Below are positions 39,296 through 48,293 of a stretch of 64,000 nucleotides of DNA, piece after piece. A model generated the notes under the pieces. It was given only the letters and a program-made list of their open reading frames with translations. It was not told the origin of the DNA and searched no databases. Every line of letters starts with the position of its first letter. The first letter of the stretch is position 1. Both the position numbers and the translations under genes were made by a program. The stretch is from Saprospiraceae bacterium (GTDB lineage: Bacteria > Bacteroidota > Bacteroidia > Chitinophagales > Saprospiraceae): the NCBI GenBank assembly GCA_020848695.1, contig JADLHT010000014.1:1-64000 (forward strand), read 5' to 3'.

Positions 39296-40131
39296 TCAAA
39301 GCAATGGATGATTCGAAACATCGCGCAGCTTTAGTTATTTTGATTGAAGCTAAAGGTTCAACTCCAAGAAAAGAAGGTTCAAAAATGATCGTATTCGAAG
39401 ATAAAAGTATTCAAGGAACCATTGGTGGTGGAAATCTTGAAATGCAGGTAATCGAAGACGCATTAGAAGTTATTAACAGCCAGAAATCAAAGATTTATGA
39501 TCATCACCTGGTCAAGGATCATCAGATGTGCTGTGGAGGTTCTGTTAAAATTTACATAGAACCATATAAGAAAACAGATAAGTTGTTTTTATTTGGGGCA
39601 GGACATATTTCCAAAGAAGTGGTAAAATCTGCTTCAGGATTGAATTTTGAAATTCATGTTATAGATGAAAGAAAAACCATTCTTGAGCAATTTAATGTAA
39701 GCAATACATTCTGTCACGCGATGAGTCACAAAGTTTTGTTACCACAGATGTCCTTTGACAGAAATACTTTTATTATTATTTGTACTCATCTTCACCATTA
39801 TGATCGGGAAATACTTGCGTATTGTATCAAAAAGGATTTTGCATATCTTGGAATGATTGGAAGTAAACGAAAAGTGGCAGTTGTCCATAAACTATTTATT
39901 AAAAATCAATTGGCTGATAATAAGGAACTTGAAAAAGTAGATATGCCAATTGGATTCGATATTGGGGCACAGACACCAGCTGAAATTGCAATAAGTATTC
40001 TGGCAAAAATTATTGCCATAAGACATCAAAAATTCCAATCATCAGAGGACGCTGCATCATACAGACATTTTTCAACATTTAATTTAAAGATTGATGGAGA
40101 AGAAAATTGCTATAGTAACAGGAGCTGGTAA
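39274..40131 (+). CDS. xdhC: XdhC/CoxI-family Mo-cofactor insertion/maturation factor
   Basis: EAKGSTPRKEGSKMIVFEDKSIQGTIGGGNLE, LFGAGHISKEVVKSA, YLGMIGSKRKVAV, IGFDIGAQTPAEIAISILAKIIA. Confidence 0.9.
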   Translation: MDNFKNLIKAMDDSKHRAALVILIEAKGSTPRKEGSKMIVFEDKSIQGTIGGGNLEMQVIEDALEVINSQKSKIYDHHLVKDHQMCCGGSVKIYIEPYKKTDKLFLFGAGHISKEVVKSASGLNFEIHVIDERKTILEQFNVSNTFCHAMSHKVLLPQMSFDRNTFIIICTHLHHYDREILAYCIKKDFAYLGMIGSKRKVAVVHKLFIKNQLADNKELEKVDMPIGFDIGAQTPAEIAISILAKIIAIRHQKFQSSEDAASYRHFSTFNLKIDGEENCYSNRSW

Positions 40132-40831
40132 AGGGATCGGTCGTTCAATAGCTATACAGCTAGCCAGAGATGGTTACTTTATAATCATTGCTGATCTAGA
40201 TGGACAAGCAGCACGAGAAGTAGTAGAAATCATCGGAGAAAACCAATCTTGTGTATATATCGGTGATATTAGTAATGAAACTTGGGTAATGCATTTTTAT
40301 AACGAAGTTTATAGAATATTTGGAAATATAGATGTGCTTGTAAATAATGCCGGTATTGTAAAAGACCAATTGATCTGGAAGATGAGTGTTGAAGAATTTG
40401 ATGAAGTCATTCGGATAAATTTAAAGGGGACCTGGCTTATGTGTCGTGAAGCAGCAAAACAAATGAAAGAACAACAAAATGGAAAAATAATTAATATTTC
40501 TTCCAGAGCATGGATGGGAAATAAAGGTCAGACGAATTACTCCGCTTCAAAAGCAGGAGTTATTGGACTTACAAAAGCCCTTGCTCTTGAGCTTGGACCA
40601 TATAATGTTTTTGTAAATGCAGTTGCACCGGGGTTTATAAAAACTCCTATGACTGATCGATTATCAGAAGAAATTCGTGAGCAATTAATCGGAAATCAAC
40701 CCATTAGAAGAGCCGGATTCCCTCATGAAGTTGCAAATCTAGTTTCATTTCTGGCATCTTCTACTACACAATTTATAACCGGACAAATATTTTATATTGA
40801 TGGAGGAAAGAGTATTGGAGCAGGGTACTGA
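40094..40831 (+). CDS. Short-chain dehydrogenase/reductase (FabG-like)
   Basis: VTGAGKGIGRSIA, NNAG, YSASKAG catalytic motif, INISS, GQIFYIDGG. Confidence 0.92.
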   Translation: MEKKIAIVTGAGKGIGRSIAIQLARDGYFIIIADLDGQAAREVVEIIGENQSCVYIGDISNETWVMHFYNEVYRIFGNIDVLVNNAGIVKDQLIWKMSVEEFDEVIRINLKGTWLMCREAAKQMKEQQNGKIINISSRAWMGNKGQTNYSASKAGVIGLTKALALELGPYNVFVNAVAPGFIKTPMTDRLSEEIREQLIGNQPIRRAGFPHEVANLVSFLASSTTQFITGQIFYIDGGKSIGAGY

Positions 40832-40866
40832 ATAAAAATGGATTAGATGAATTTATTATTAAAAGC

Positions 40867-43665
40867 ATGAAGCAGATTCAAATAAACATTAATGGGGTGA
40901 AGCAAAATGTGCTTTTAGACTCACATGATTCCCTAGCCCAAGTTATTCGTAAGGCTGTTGGGCTTACTGGAACAAAAATAGGATGTGAACAGGGAAGTTG
41001 TGGAGCATGTACAGTACTGGTTAATAACAAGGCCGTATTAAGCTGTATTACTCCGGCGGCTAAATGTGAGAACAAAAGCATTACGACGATTGAAGGACTG
41101 GCTAAAGATGGAAAACTTCACAGGTTACAGGAAAAATTTGTTGAGAAAGGTGCAATTCAATGTGGATATTGTACCCCGGGTATGGTAATGACAGCCTTAG
41201 ATTTTATAATGAATAAGCCGGATGCAAATCAGGAAGATATAAAAATGGCTATTTCAGGTAACTTGTGCCGATGTACCGGGTATAAGAAAATTATTGAAGC
41301 TATTTCTGAAACACTGACAGATAAAAAAACTAATTCATTAATTAATACTTCAAATCAATTCCCTATCGTGGGACAAGGAAGACCTTATCTTGAGGCAACC
41401 CTTAAAGTACAGGGTCTCGCAGATTATTGTGATGACATCCCATTGAAAAATCCCTTGTATTGTAAATTTTTAAGGAGTCCAAGTCCTCATGCAATTATAG
41501 AAAGTATTGAAACCCATGAGGCAACTACAATTGAAGGGGTGAAGTACGTTCTGACTGGAACCGAATTGCCAATTCCATTTGGTGTGCTACCCATATCACA
41601 GGACGAGACGGCTTTAGCTGTTCATAAAGTAAGATATGTAGGAGAGATAGTTGCTGCCGTTGCTGCTGAGTCAGAGAAAATTGCATTGATGGCCTGTGAA
41701 AAGATTATTGTTCATTACAAAAATCTAAAGCCATTTTTTGACATTCCATCATCATTAGTATCCATTAATGAAAATGATAAAATACATCCCTCAACCAAAT
41801 ATCAGAATAATGTTCACAAGATTGCAGAATTAAGATTTGGAAACACAAACAAAGCTTTTGAAGAAAGTACTTATACAAGTCAGATGCAATTTGAATTTAG
41901 TGGGATCAATCATGGCTTCACAGAACCTCATGCGTCAGTTGCTAATTGGGACAACAACGGACTTACCATTCATACAGCTACTCAAGTACCTCATTATCTA
42001 CATAGAGCTCTGTCAAAAGTTCTTGAATTGCCATTATCAAAAATTCGAGTAATCAAACCCTATGTTGGAGGTGGTTTTGGAGGTAAGAGTGATCCTTTTC
42101 CACATGAAATTATAATTGCACATTTAGCCAGAAAGACCGGAAGGCAGGTTAAAGTAACACTCTCAAGAGAAGAGGTCTTTTTGTGTAATCACGGAAGACA
42201 TCCTTCAACTATTGAAATGAAAATTTGTGCAAATCACCACAATCGCCTTACAGCCTTGGACACAGATATTCTTATCGATGGAGGCGCCTATGGAAGTTTT
42301 GGAGTAGTCACTTCTTATTATAATGGAGTGCTATTACAAGCTCCTTATGAGTTAGATAATTTTGGATTTAAAACCCAACGGGTATATACCAATAAACCAC
42401 AAAGTGGTGCGATGCGGGGTCACGGTGCGGTTAATTCCAGATTTGCAATGGAGGTATTGATGGATGATCTTGCTTATCAAATGAAAATGGATCCTTGTGT
42501 ATTCAGACTTCAAAATTTTCTGGATCAAAATGTATTGACAGTCGGACAGTTTCGCATTACATCCAATGGCAGCAGAGAATCATTAGAAAAAGTAATGTTA
42601 CAATCCTCATGGAATAATAGATATGGTAAATTACCTTACGGTGAGGGACTTGGAGTTGCTTGTGGGTTTTTTATCAGTGGAAGTGCTCTTCCTATTATTA
42701 GAAATGATATCCCTCAGTCAACTGTACATCTCAAAGTGGATTTTGATGGACGTGTGCTGATTACTTCTGGAACCAGCGATATTGGTCAGGGGAGCGATAC
42801 CTTACTTGCAATGATTGTTTCTGAAGTACTGGGTATTTCTATAGATAAAACAACGGTACTAGCTGGGGATACTTTGTTGACACCGGTTGATCTTGGAAGT
42901 TATTCAAGCAGGGTAACCTTCATGGCAGGAAATGCTGCAAAAGATGCAGCAGAAAAATTAAAATTTGAAATATCAAAATCACTTTCAGAAATTCAAACTA
43001 GTCATACGGATAGCTTCATTTTTGAAAATAATAAAGTGATTCAATTGGAATCGTCTCATAGCTGGTTATGGGAAGAAGCCGTTGAAATTGCCATCGCATC
43101 CAGAGGAGCAATAAGTGTGAGCGGGAAGTATATTTCACCAAAATTGGGCGGAGATTTTAAAGGTTCTGGTGCTGGATTAAGTCCTTCCTATAGTTTTGGT
43201 GCAGTAATTGTTGAAGTAAAAGTTGATTCAGAAACCGGACTTTTTAAACTAATAAATGTATGGGGCGCACACGATTGCGGGAGAGCAATAAATCCCTTAG
43301 CAGTTGAAGGACAACTTGAAGGTTCATGGCATATGGGTATCGGGCAGGCTATTAGTGAACAAATGAGCTATTTTAATGGACTATTACTCAATAATAATTT
43401 TCTTACCTATAAAATACCAACGAGCTTAGAGACACCACCCATGTCAACCAATATAATTGAGACAAATGATCCTGAAGGGCCATTTGGAGCTAAAGAATGT
43501 GGAGAAGGGGCAATTCATCCTATTATTCCTGCAATTGCCAATGCGATTTTTGACGCGGTTGGAATCAGAATAAATAAGTTGCCTATTTCTCCTGAAGATG
43601 TATTAGATAAAATTAAACTTCGCAGACAGACTGAACTAAATTTAGTTCCGCAAACACAGCAGTAA
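40867..43665 (+). CDS. hcrCA: 4-hydroxybenzoyl-CoA reductase, fused [2Fe-2S] gamma (HcrC) + Mo-binding alpha (HcrA) subunits
   Basis: N-term GCEQGSCGACTVLVNNKAVLSC and QCGYCTPGMVMTALDF...GNLCRCTGYKKIIEAI; C-term xanthine-oxidase-family Mo domain (PYVGGGFGGKSDPFPHEIIIAHLARKTGRQVKV, GAMRGHGAVNSRFAMEVLMDD, GPFGAKECGEG). Assigned to HCR because the adjacent beta subunit carries the HcrB-specific insertion. Confidence 0.85.
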   Translation: MKQIQININGVKQNVLLDSHDSLAQVIRKAVGLTGTKIGCEQGSCGACTVLVNNKAVLSCITPAAKCENKSITTIEGLAKDGKLHRLQEKFVEKGAIQCGYCTPGMVMTALDFIMNKPDANQEDIKMAISGNLCRCTGYKKIIEAISETLTDKKTNSLINTSNQFPIVGQGRPYLEATLKVQGLADYCDDIPLKNPLYCKFLRSPSPHAIIESIETHEATTIEGVKYVLTGTELPIPFGVLPISQDETALAVHKVRYVGEIVAAVAAESEKIALMACEKIIVHYKNLKPFFDIPSSLVSINENDKIHPSTKYQNNVHKIAELRFGNTNKAFEESTYTSQMQFEFSGINHGFTEPHASVANWDNNGLTIHTATQVPHYLHRALSKVLELPLSKIRVIKPYVGGGFGGKSDPFPHEIIIAHLARKTGRQVKVTLSREEVFLCNHGRHPSTIEMKICANHHNRLTALDTDILIDGGAYGSFGVVTSYYNGVLLQAPYELDNFGFKTQRVYTNKPQSGAMRGHGAVNSRFAMEVLMDDLAYQMKMDPCVFRLQNFLDQNVLTVGQFRITSNGSRESLEKVMLQSSWNNRYGKLPYGEGLGVACGFFISGSALPIIRNDIPQSTVHLKVDFDGRVLITSGTSDIGQGSDTLLAMIVSEVLGISIDKTTVLAGDTLLTPVDLGSYSSRVTFMAGNAAKDAAEKLKFEISKSLSEIQTSHTDSFIFENNKVIQLESSHSWLWEEAVEIAIASRGAISVSGKYISPKLGGDFKGSGAGLSPSYSFGAVIVEVKVDSETGLFKLINVWGAHDCGRAINPLAVEGQLEGSWHMGIGQAISEQMSYFNGLLLNNNFLTYKIPTSLETPPMSTNIIETNDPEGPFGAKECGEGAIHPIIPAIANAIFDAVGIRINKLPISPEDVLDKIKLRRQTELNLVPQTQQ

Positions 43666-43670
43666 AGTTT

Positions 43671-44615
43671 ATGAAAGTAGAAAATTATTATTTAAAACCA
43701 AAGTCCTTGGAGGAGGCATTTCAAATGGCCAATGATAATCAAGGAACCTTTCGTTACATAGCAGGCGGTACGGATTTAATACCCAATATCTATCAGAAAA
43801 ACTGTAATGCTTCTTGTTTGATTGATTTACAGGAAATAGAAGAACTAAAGAAAATCAATCGCTTTGAAAATTACCTTTCAGTAGGGGCAGGCTTGAGTTT
43901 GGAAAATTTCGAAACCAATCAAGACATTACACAAAGCTATCCCGTTCTTGCTGAAGCAGCTGCATCAGTTGCAACACCTGTAATTAGAAAAACAGCAACC
44001 TTGGGCGGAAATTTACTATGCGATAATCGTTGTATTTATTACAATCAATCAAAATGGTGGAGAGAATCTGTCGGTAATTGTCTTAAATGCAATGGTAATA
44101 TTTGTATCGCTACTGGAAGTAAAAGACACTGTTATTCTGAATTTGTATCCGATACAGCTGTTGCATTAATTGCATTGAACGCTCAATTATTGGTTTTTAA
44201 CGAACAAGGTGAACAATTGTTAAAATTAGAAGACATTTATTCTGGGGAAGGTGTTAATCACTTACTCTTGAAAAGAACTACAATAATAAAATCAATATTA
44301 ATTCCACTCGACCAAAAATATAAAGCTGTTTATAATAAACTTAGGTTGCGTAGTAGTTTGGATTTTACTTCTCTAACAACAACTGTATCATTCAATCAGA
44401 ATGATCAGATCAGAGTGGTTTTAGGAGGTGTAGATCCTAAGCCTGTTTTAGTATTAGGTGATTCAAAGAGTAGTATAGAGAATATGATTCAAGAAGCACT
44501 AAAAAAATCAAGAGCAATAGATAATGAAATTCTTTCAAGAAAATATCGGCGTACAATGATTCAGGTCTTTTTGATGAGAAGCTTTCAGAAATTGAAAAGT
44601 ATGGATAAGTATTGA
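43671..44615 (+). CDS. hcrB: 4-hydroxybenzoyl-CoA reductase beta (FAD/[4Fe-4S]) subunit
   Basis: CO_dh FAD-binding fold (YIAGGTDLIPN) with diagnostic HcrB [4Fe-4S] loop GGNLLCDNRCIYYNQSKWWRESVGNCLKCNGNICIATGSKRHCYSEFVSDTA. Confidence 0.92.
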   Translation: MKVENYYLKPKSLEEAFQMANDNQGTFRYIAGGTDLIPNIYQKNCNASCLIDLQEIEELKKINRFENYLSVGAGLSLENFETNQDITQSYPVLAEAAASVATPVIRKTATLGGNLLCDNRCIYYNQSKWWRESVGNCLKCNGNICIATGSKRHCYSEFVSDTAVALIALNAQLLVFNEQGEQLLKLEDIYSGEGVNHLLLKRTTIIKSILIPLDQKYKAVYNKLRLRSSLDFTSLTTTVSFNQNDQIRVVLGGVDPKPVLVLGDSKSSIENMIQEALKKSRAIDNEILSRKYRRTMIQVFLMRSFQKLKSMDKY

Positions 44616-44666
44616 GCACAACAAAATATATAATACTAGTTTATTTAACGGATAAATATCGAAAAA

Positions 44667-47600
44667 ATGGAAGTATCTGTAAAGGAAAGCAAAAAATCCC
44701 GAAGTAAAACAAATCTACAAGATACTGTTATCATAGATGGTAACGAAGCTGCAGCATACATAGCCTATAAATGTAGTGAAGTCTGTGCTATCTATCCGAT
44801 AACGCCTTCTTCGGCAATGGGAGAATGGGTAGACGAATGGTCCTCTGAGAATCGAAAGAATATATTTGATAGTATACCCAAGGTCGTTGAAATGCAAAGT
44901 GAAGCAGGAGCAGCCGGGGCCTTACATGGATGTATTCAAGGTGGTTCCTTAGCTACAACATTTACTTGTTCTCAAGGATTGTTATTAATGATTCCCAATA
45001 TGTTTAAAATTGCAGGAGAACTTTCTCCAACAGTTTTTCATATTGCCGCACGTGCCGTAGCTACACATGCATTATCAATTTTTGGTGATCATTCAGATGT
45101 TATGGCGGTGAGATCAACAGGATATGCTATGTTGTTTGGATGTAATGCACAGGAGGCTCATGATATGGCAATGATCTCTCATGCTGCATCTTTGAAAGCA
45201 TCAATTCCATTTCTAAATATTTTTGATGGATTCAGATCATCCCATGAACTATCACGAGTGAGATTAATTTCTGACAATATAATTGAAAAATTAATTGATC
45301 AAGATGCTCTTAAGAAATTTCGAAAAAGAGCATTAACACCTGATAATCCTAAAATTAGAGGTACAGCACAAAATCCTGATGTGTTTTTCCAAAGCAGAGA
45401 AGCTTCTAATCCATTCTATAAAAAATTACCTGATATTGTTAGCGAGCTGATGAATACATTCCAACAATTAACTGGTAGAGCCTATTCTCCATTTGAGTAT
45501 TACGGTTCACCCACAGCTAGAAGAGTAATCGTTATAATGGGTTCCGGAGTTGGACCAGTTCGTGAAATTGTTGATTATTTGAATCTTCAGGGAACTGAAG
45601 TTGGTTGTATTGCAGTTCGTTTATACAGGCCATTTTCAGTTAAACATTTTCTGGAGACTATTCCCGTAACGGTCGAGTCAGTTTCAGTACTTGATCGATG
45701 CAAAGAGCCCGGAAGCATCGGAGAACCTTTATACATGGATGTTGTCAATGCATTTATGGAAGGCTGGAAGCACCCTATTCCCAAAATTACAGGCGGACGA
45801 TACGGATTAGCTTCCAAGGAATTTACTGCAGCTATGGCAAAAGCTGTTTTTGAAGAACTCGAAAAACCTTTTCCTCAAAATCATTTTACAATTGGAATTA
45901 CGGATGATGTAACACACAAGAGTCTGAATTGGAATAATGAGTTCTCATTGGATCAACAGCATGAGTTTCGAGGAATATTTTTTGGTTTAGGTGCTGATGG
46001 TACAGTTAGTGCAAATAAAAATTCTATAAAGATAATTGGAGAGCTGACAGATTTTTTTGTTCAAGCATATTTTGTGTACGATTCTAAAAAATCCGGTTCA
46101 CTTACAGTCTCTCATCTGAGATTTGGTAACCGACCCATTTTATCGACGTATTTAATAGACCAAGCTAATTTTATTGCTTGCCATCATGCTAGATTTCTAG
46201 AAAAATATGATGTATTAAAACCAGCAGTACATGAAGGTATTTTCCTGCTCAATACACCACTGAGCGAAATCGAAATATGGAAAAAATTACCTCTTAGAAT
46301 TCAAGAGGAAATAATCAAGAAGAAATTAAAATTCTACGTTGTAAATGCTTCTGAAATAGCAAAGGAGACAGGAATGGGAACTAAGATAAATACGATATTA
46401 CAAACGTGTTTTTTTTATTTGGCAGGAATAATACCAATTCAGGATGCAATTGTACAAATCAAGGATTCAATTAGGCAAACCTATGCAATTAAAGGGGAAG
46501 CAATATTGAATAAAAATTTTATGGCCGTTGATAAAGCTATACAGAATTTAAAACTAGTTAACTATGATGAGTTTAGATCTGATCAGGATTCAAAGGAAAA
46601 ATTACTGTCAGAAAAGGCACCCGATTTTGTTAAAAATGTGTTGAGTAAAATTATGGTTGGAGAAGGCGACCAACTTCCGGTAAGCGCCTTCCCTGTGGAT
46701 GGAACCTACCCAACGTCGTCTTCTAAATGGGAAAAAAGAGATATTGCAGAAGCCGTACCCGTATGGGATGAAAAGTTATGTTCTCAATGCGGTAAGTGTT
46801 TTATAATTTGTCCACATGCTGCAATACGCAGTAAAGTATATGACAAATCGCTTTTAGAATCTGCCCCATCTTCATTCAAACATACCGCCCCTATTGGAAA
46901 AGAATTTAATAAGGAAACTGAGGCTTATACTTTGCAAGTTTCTGTTGAAGATTGTACCGGATGTAAAATATGTGTTGAATATTGTCCGGTGGAAAGTAAA
47001 TCATTAATCGGATATAAAGCCATTAATATGGCAGATCCTGAACCGATTAAAATTGATGAAAAGATTAATTGGGAATATTTTCTAAACTTACCGGATGTGG
47101 ACAGGGAAAGATTAAATTTGCAATCTGTTAAGGGAACACAATTATTAGAACCACTTTTTGAGTTTTCAGGAGCCTGTGCAGGTTGTGGAGAAACTCCATA
47201 TATTAAATTATTATCTCAACTCTTTGGCGATAGAATGTTGGTTGCCAATGCAACCGGATGTTCTTCAATTTTTGGCGCAAATCTTCCTACTACACCCTGG
47301 ACTGTTAATGCAGATGGTTTAGGTCCGGCATGGGCCAATTCGCTTTTTGAAGATAATGCTGAATTTGGATATGGACTAAAACTGGCATCAGATAATCTGT
47401 TTGAAAAAGCTCATTCCTTATTGGAATCTCTTCAAGAAGAAGTTGGTATAGAATTGTATAAAGAATTGGTAAAGTTGAGCAAGGACACTCAGGGCGAGTC
47501 AAAACAATTAAGAAGTCTTATTCAACAATTAAGAGTTATCTTAACCAGAATAAATAGTAATGAATCTAAAGAACTGAACTTATTAGCTGATTATTTAGTC

Positions 47601-48239
47601 AAAAAGTCAATCTGGATTATAGGCGGAGATGGATGGGCTTATGATATTGGTTTTAGCGGATTAGATCATGTGCTTTCAACGGGTGAAAATTTAAATATTC
47701 TGGTTCTCGACACAGAAGTATATTCCAACACAGGAGGACAGAAATCAAAATCAACTCCTCTAGGTGCGTGTGCAAAATTTGCTATCAAAGGAAAAACCAC
47801 CAGTAAAAAGAATTTAGCACTTCAAGCAATAGCACATAATAAGGCATTCGTGGCTCAGGTTGCGATTGGTGCAAATGATGTACATACTATTAGAACAATC
47901 AGAGAAGCAGAAGCTTTTCCGGGACCTTCTATTATAATTGCATATAGTCACTGCATCTCCCATGGTTATGATATGATGTTTGGAGCGGCGCAACAGGAGA
48001 ACGCAGTAAAATCAGGGTATTGGCCGCTATTTAGATTTCATCCAGACAAACCCAAAGGTGAGCGTTTTATCCTTGATTCAAAGGACCCATCAATTCCGGT
48101 TTTTGAATTTCTAGAAAATGAAAACCGTTTCAGGAATCTGAATTTTTCTGATTCCGGTGATGGAAATGAAATGATTCAGACCATTCAAAGCAATATCGTT
48201 AGAAATTGGGAACAATTACAACTGCTCAAATCACTATAA
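44667..48239 (+). CDS. nifJ: Pyruvate:ferredoxin (flavodoxin) oxidoreductase
   Basis: 1190 aa single chain: IYPITPSSAMGEWVDEWSS; two ferredoxin motifs CSQCGKCFIICPHAAI and CTGCKICVEYCPV; TPP domain TGCSSIFGANLPTTPWTVNADGLGPAWANSLFEDNAEFGYG. Confidence 0.96.
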   Translation: MEVSVKESKKSRSKTNLQDTVIIDGNEAAAYIAYKCSEVCAIYPITPSSAMGEWVDEWSSENRKNIFDSIPKVVEMQSEAGAAGALHGCIQGGSLATTFTCSQGLLLMIPNMFKIAGELSPTVFHIAARAVATHALSIFGDHSDVMAVRSTGYAMLFGCNAQEAHDMAMISHAASLKASIPFLNIFDGFRSSHELSRVRLISDNIIEKLIDQDALKKFRKRALTPDNPKIRGTAQNPDVFFQSREASNPFYKKLPDIVSELMNTFQQLTGRAYSPFEYYGSPTARRVIVIMGSGVGPVREIVDYLNLQGTEVGCIAVRLYRPFSVKHFLETIPVTVESVSVLDRCKEPGSIGEPLYMDVVNAFMEGWKHPIPKITGGRYGLASKEFTAAMAKAVFEELEKPFPQNHFTIGITDDVTHKSLNWNNEFSLDQQHEFRGIFFGLGADGTVSANKNSIKIIGELTDFFVQAYFVYDSKKSGSLTVSHLRFGNRPILSTYLIDQANFIACHHARFLEKYDVLKPAVHEGIFLLNTPLSEIEIWKKLPLRIQEEIIKKKLKFYVVNASEIAKETGMGTKINTILQTCFFYLAGIIPIQDAIVQIKDSIRQTYAIKGEAILNKNFMAVDKAIQNLKLVNYDEFRSDQDSKEKLLSEKAPDFVKNVLSKIMVGEGDQLPVSAFPVDGTYPTSSSKWEKRDIAEAVPVWDEKLCSQCGKCFIICPHAAIRSKVYDKSLLESAPSSFKHTAPIGKEFNKETEAYTLQVSVEDCTGCKICVEYCPVESKSLIGYKAINMADPEPIKIDEKINWEYFLNLPDVDRERLNLQSVKGTQLLEPLFEFSGACAGCGETPYIKLLSQLFGDRMLVANATGCSSIFGANLPTTPWTVNADGLGPAWANSLFEDNAEFGYGLKLASDNLFEKAHSLLESLQEEVGIELYKELVKLSKDTQGESKQLRSLIQQLRVILTRINSNESKELNLLADYLVKKSIWIIGGDGWAYDIGFSGLDHVLSTGENLNILVLDTEVYSNTGGQKSKSTPLGACAKFAIKGKTTSKKNLALQAIAHNKAFVAQVAIGANDVHTIRTIREAEAFPGPSIIIAYSHCISHGYDMMFGAAQQENAVKSGYWPLFRFHPDKPKGERFILDSKDPSIPVFEFLENENRFRNLNFSDSGDGNEMIQTIQSNIVRNWEQLQLLKSL

Positions 48240-48293
48240 TCCGGGATAATGAATAAATTAAAGTAATAAATTTGAATCTATTTGATTGTTAAT

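Noticed and set aside
41837-42052. 71 aa + strand ORF within hcrCA
   Set aside because: Alternate frame inside a well-supported gene.
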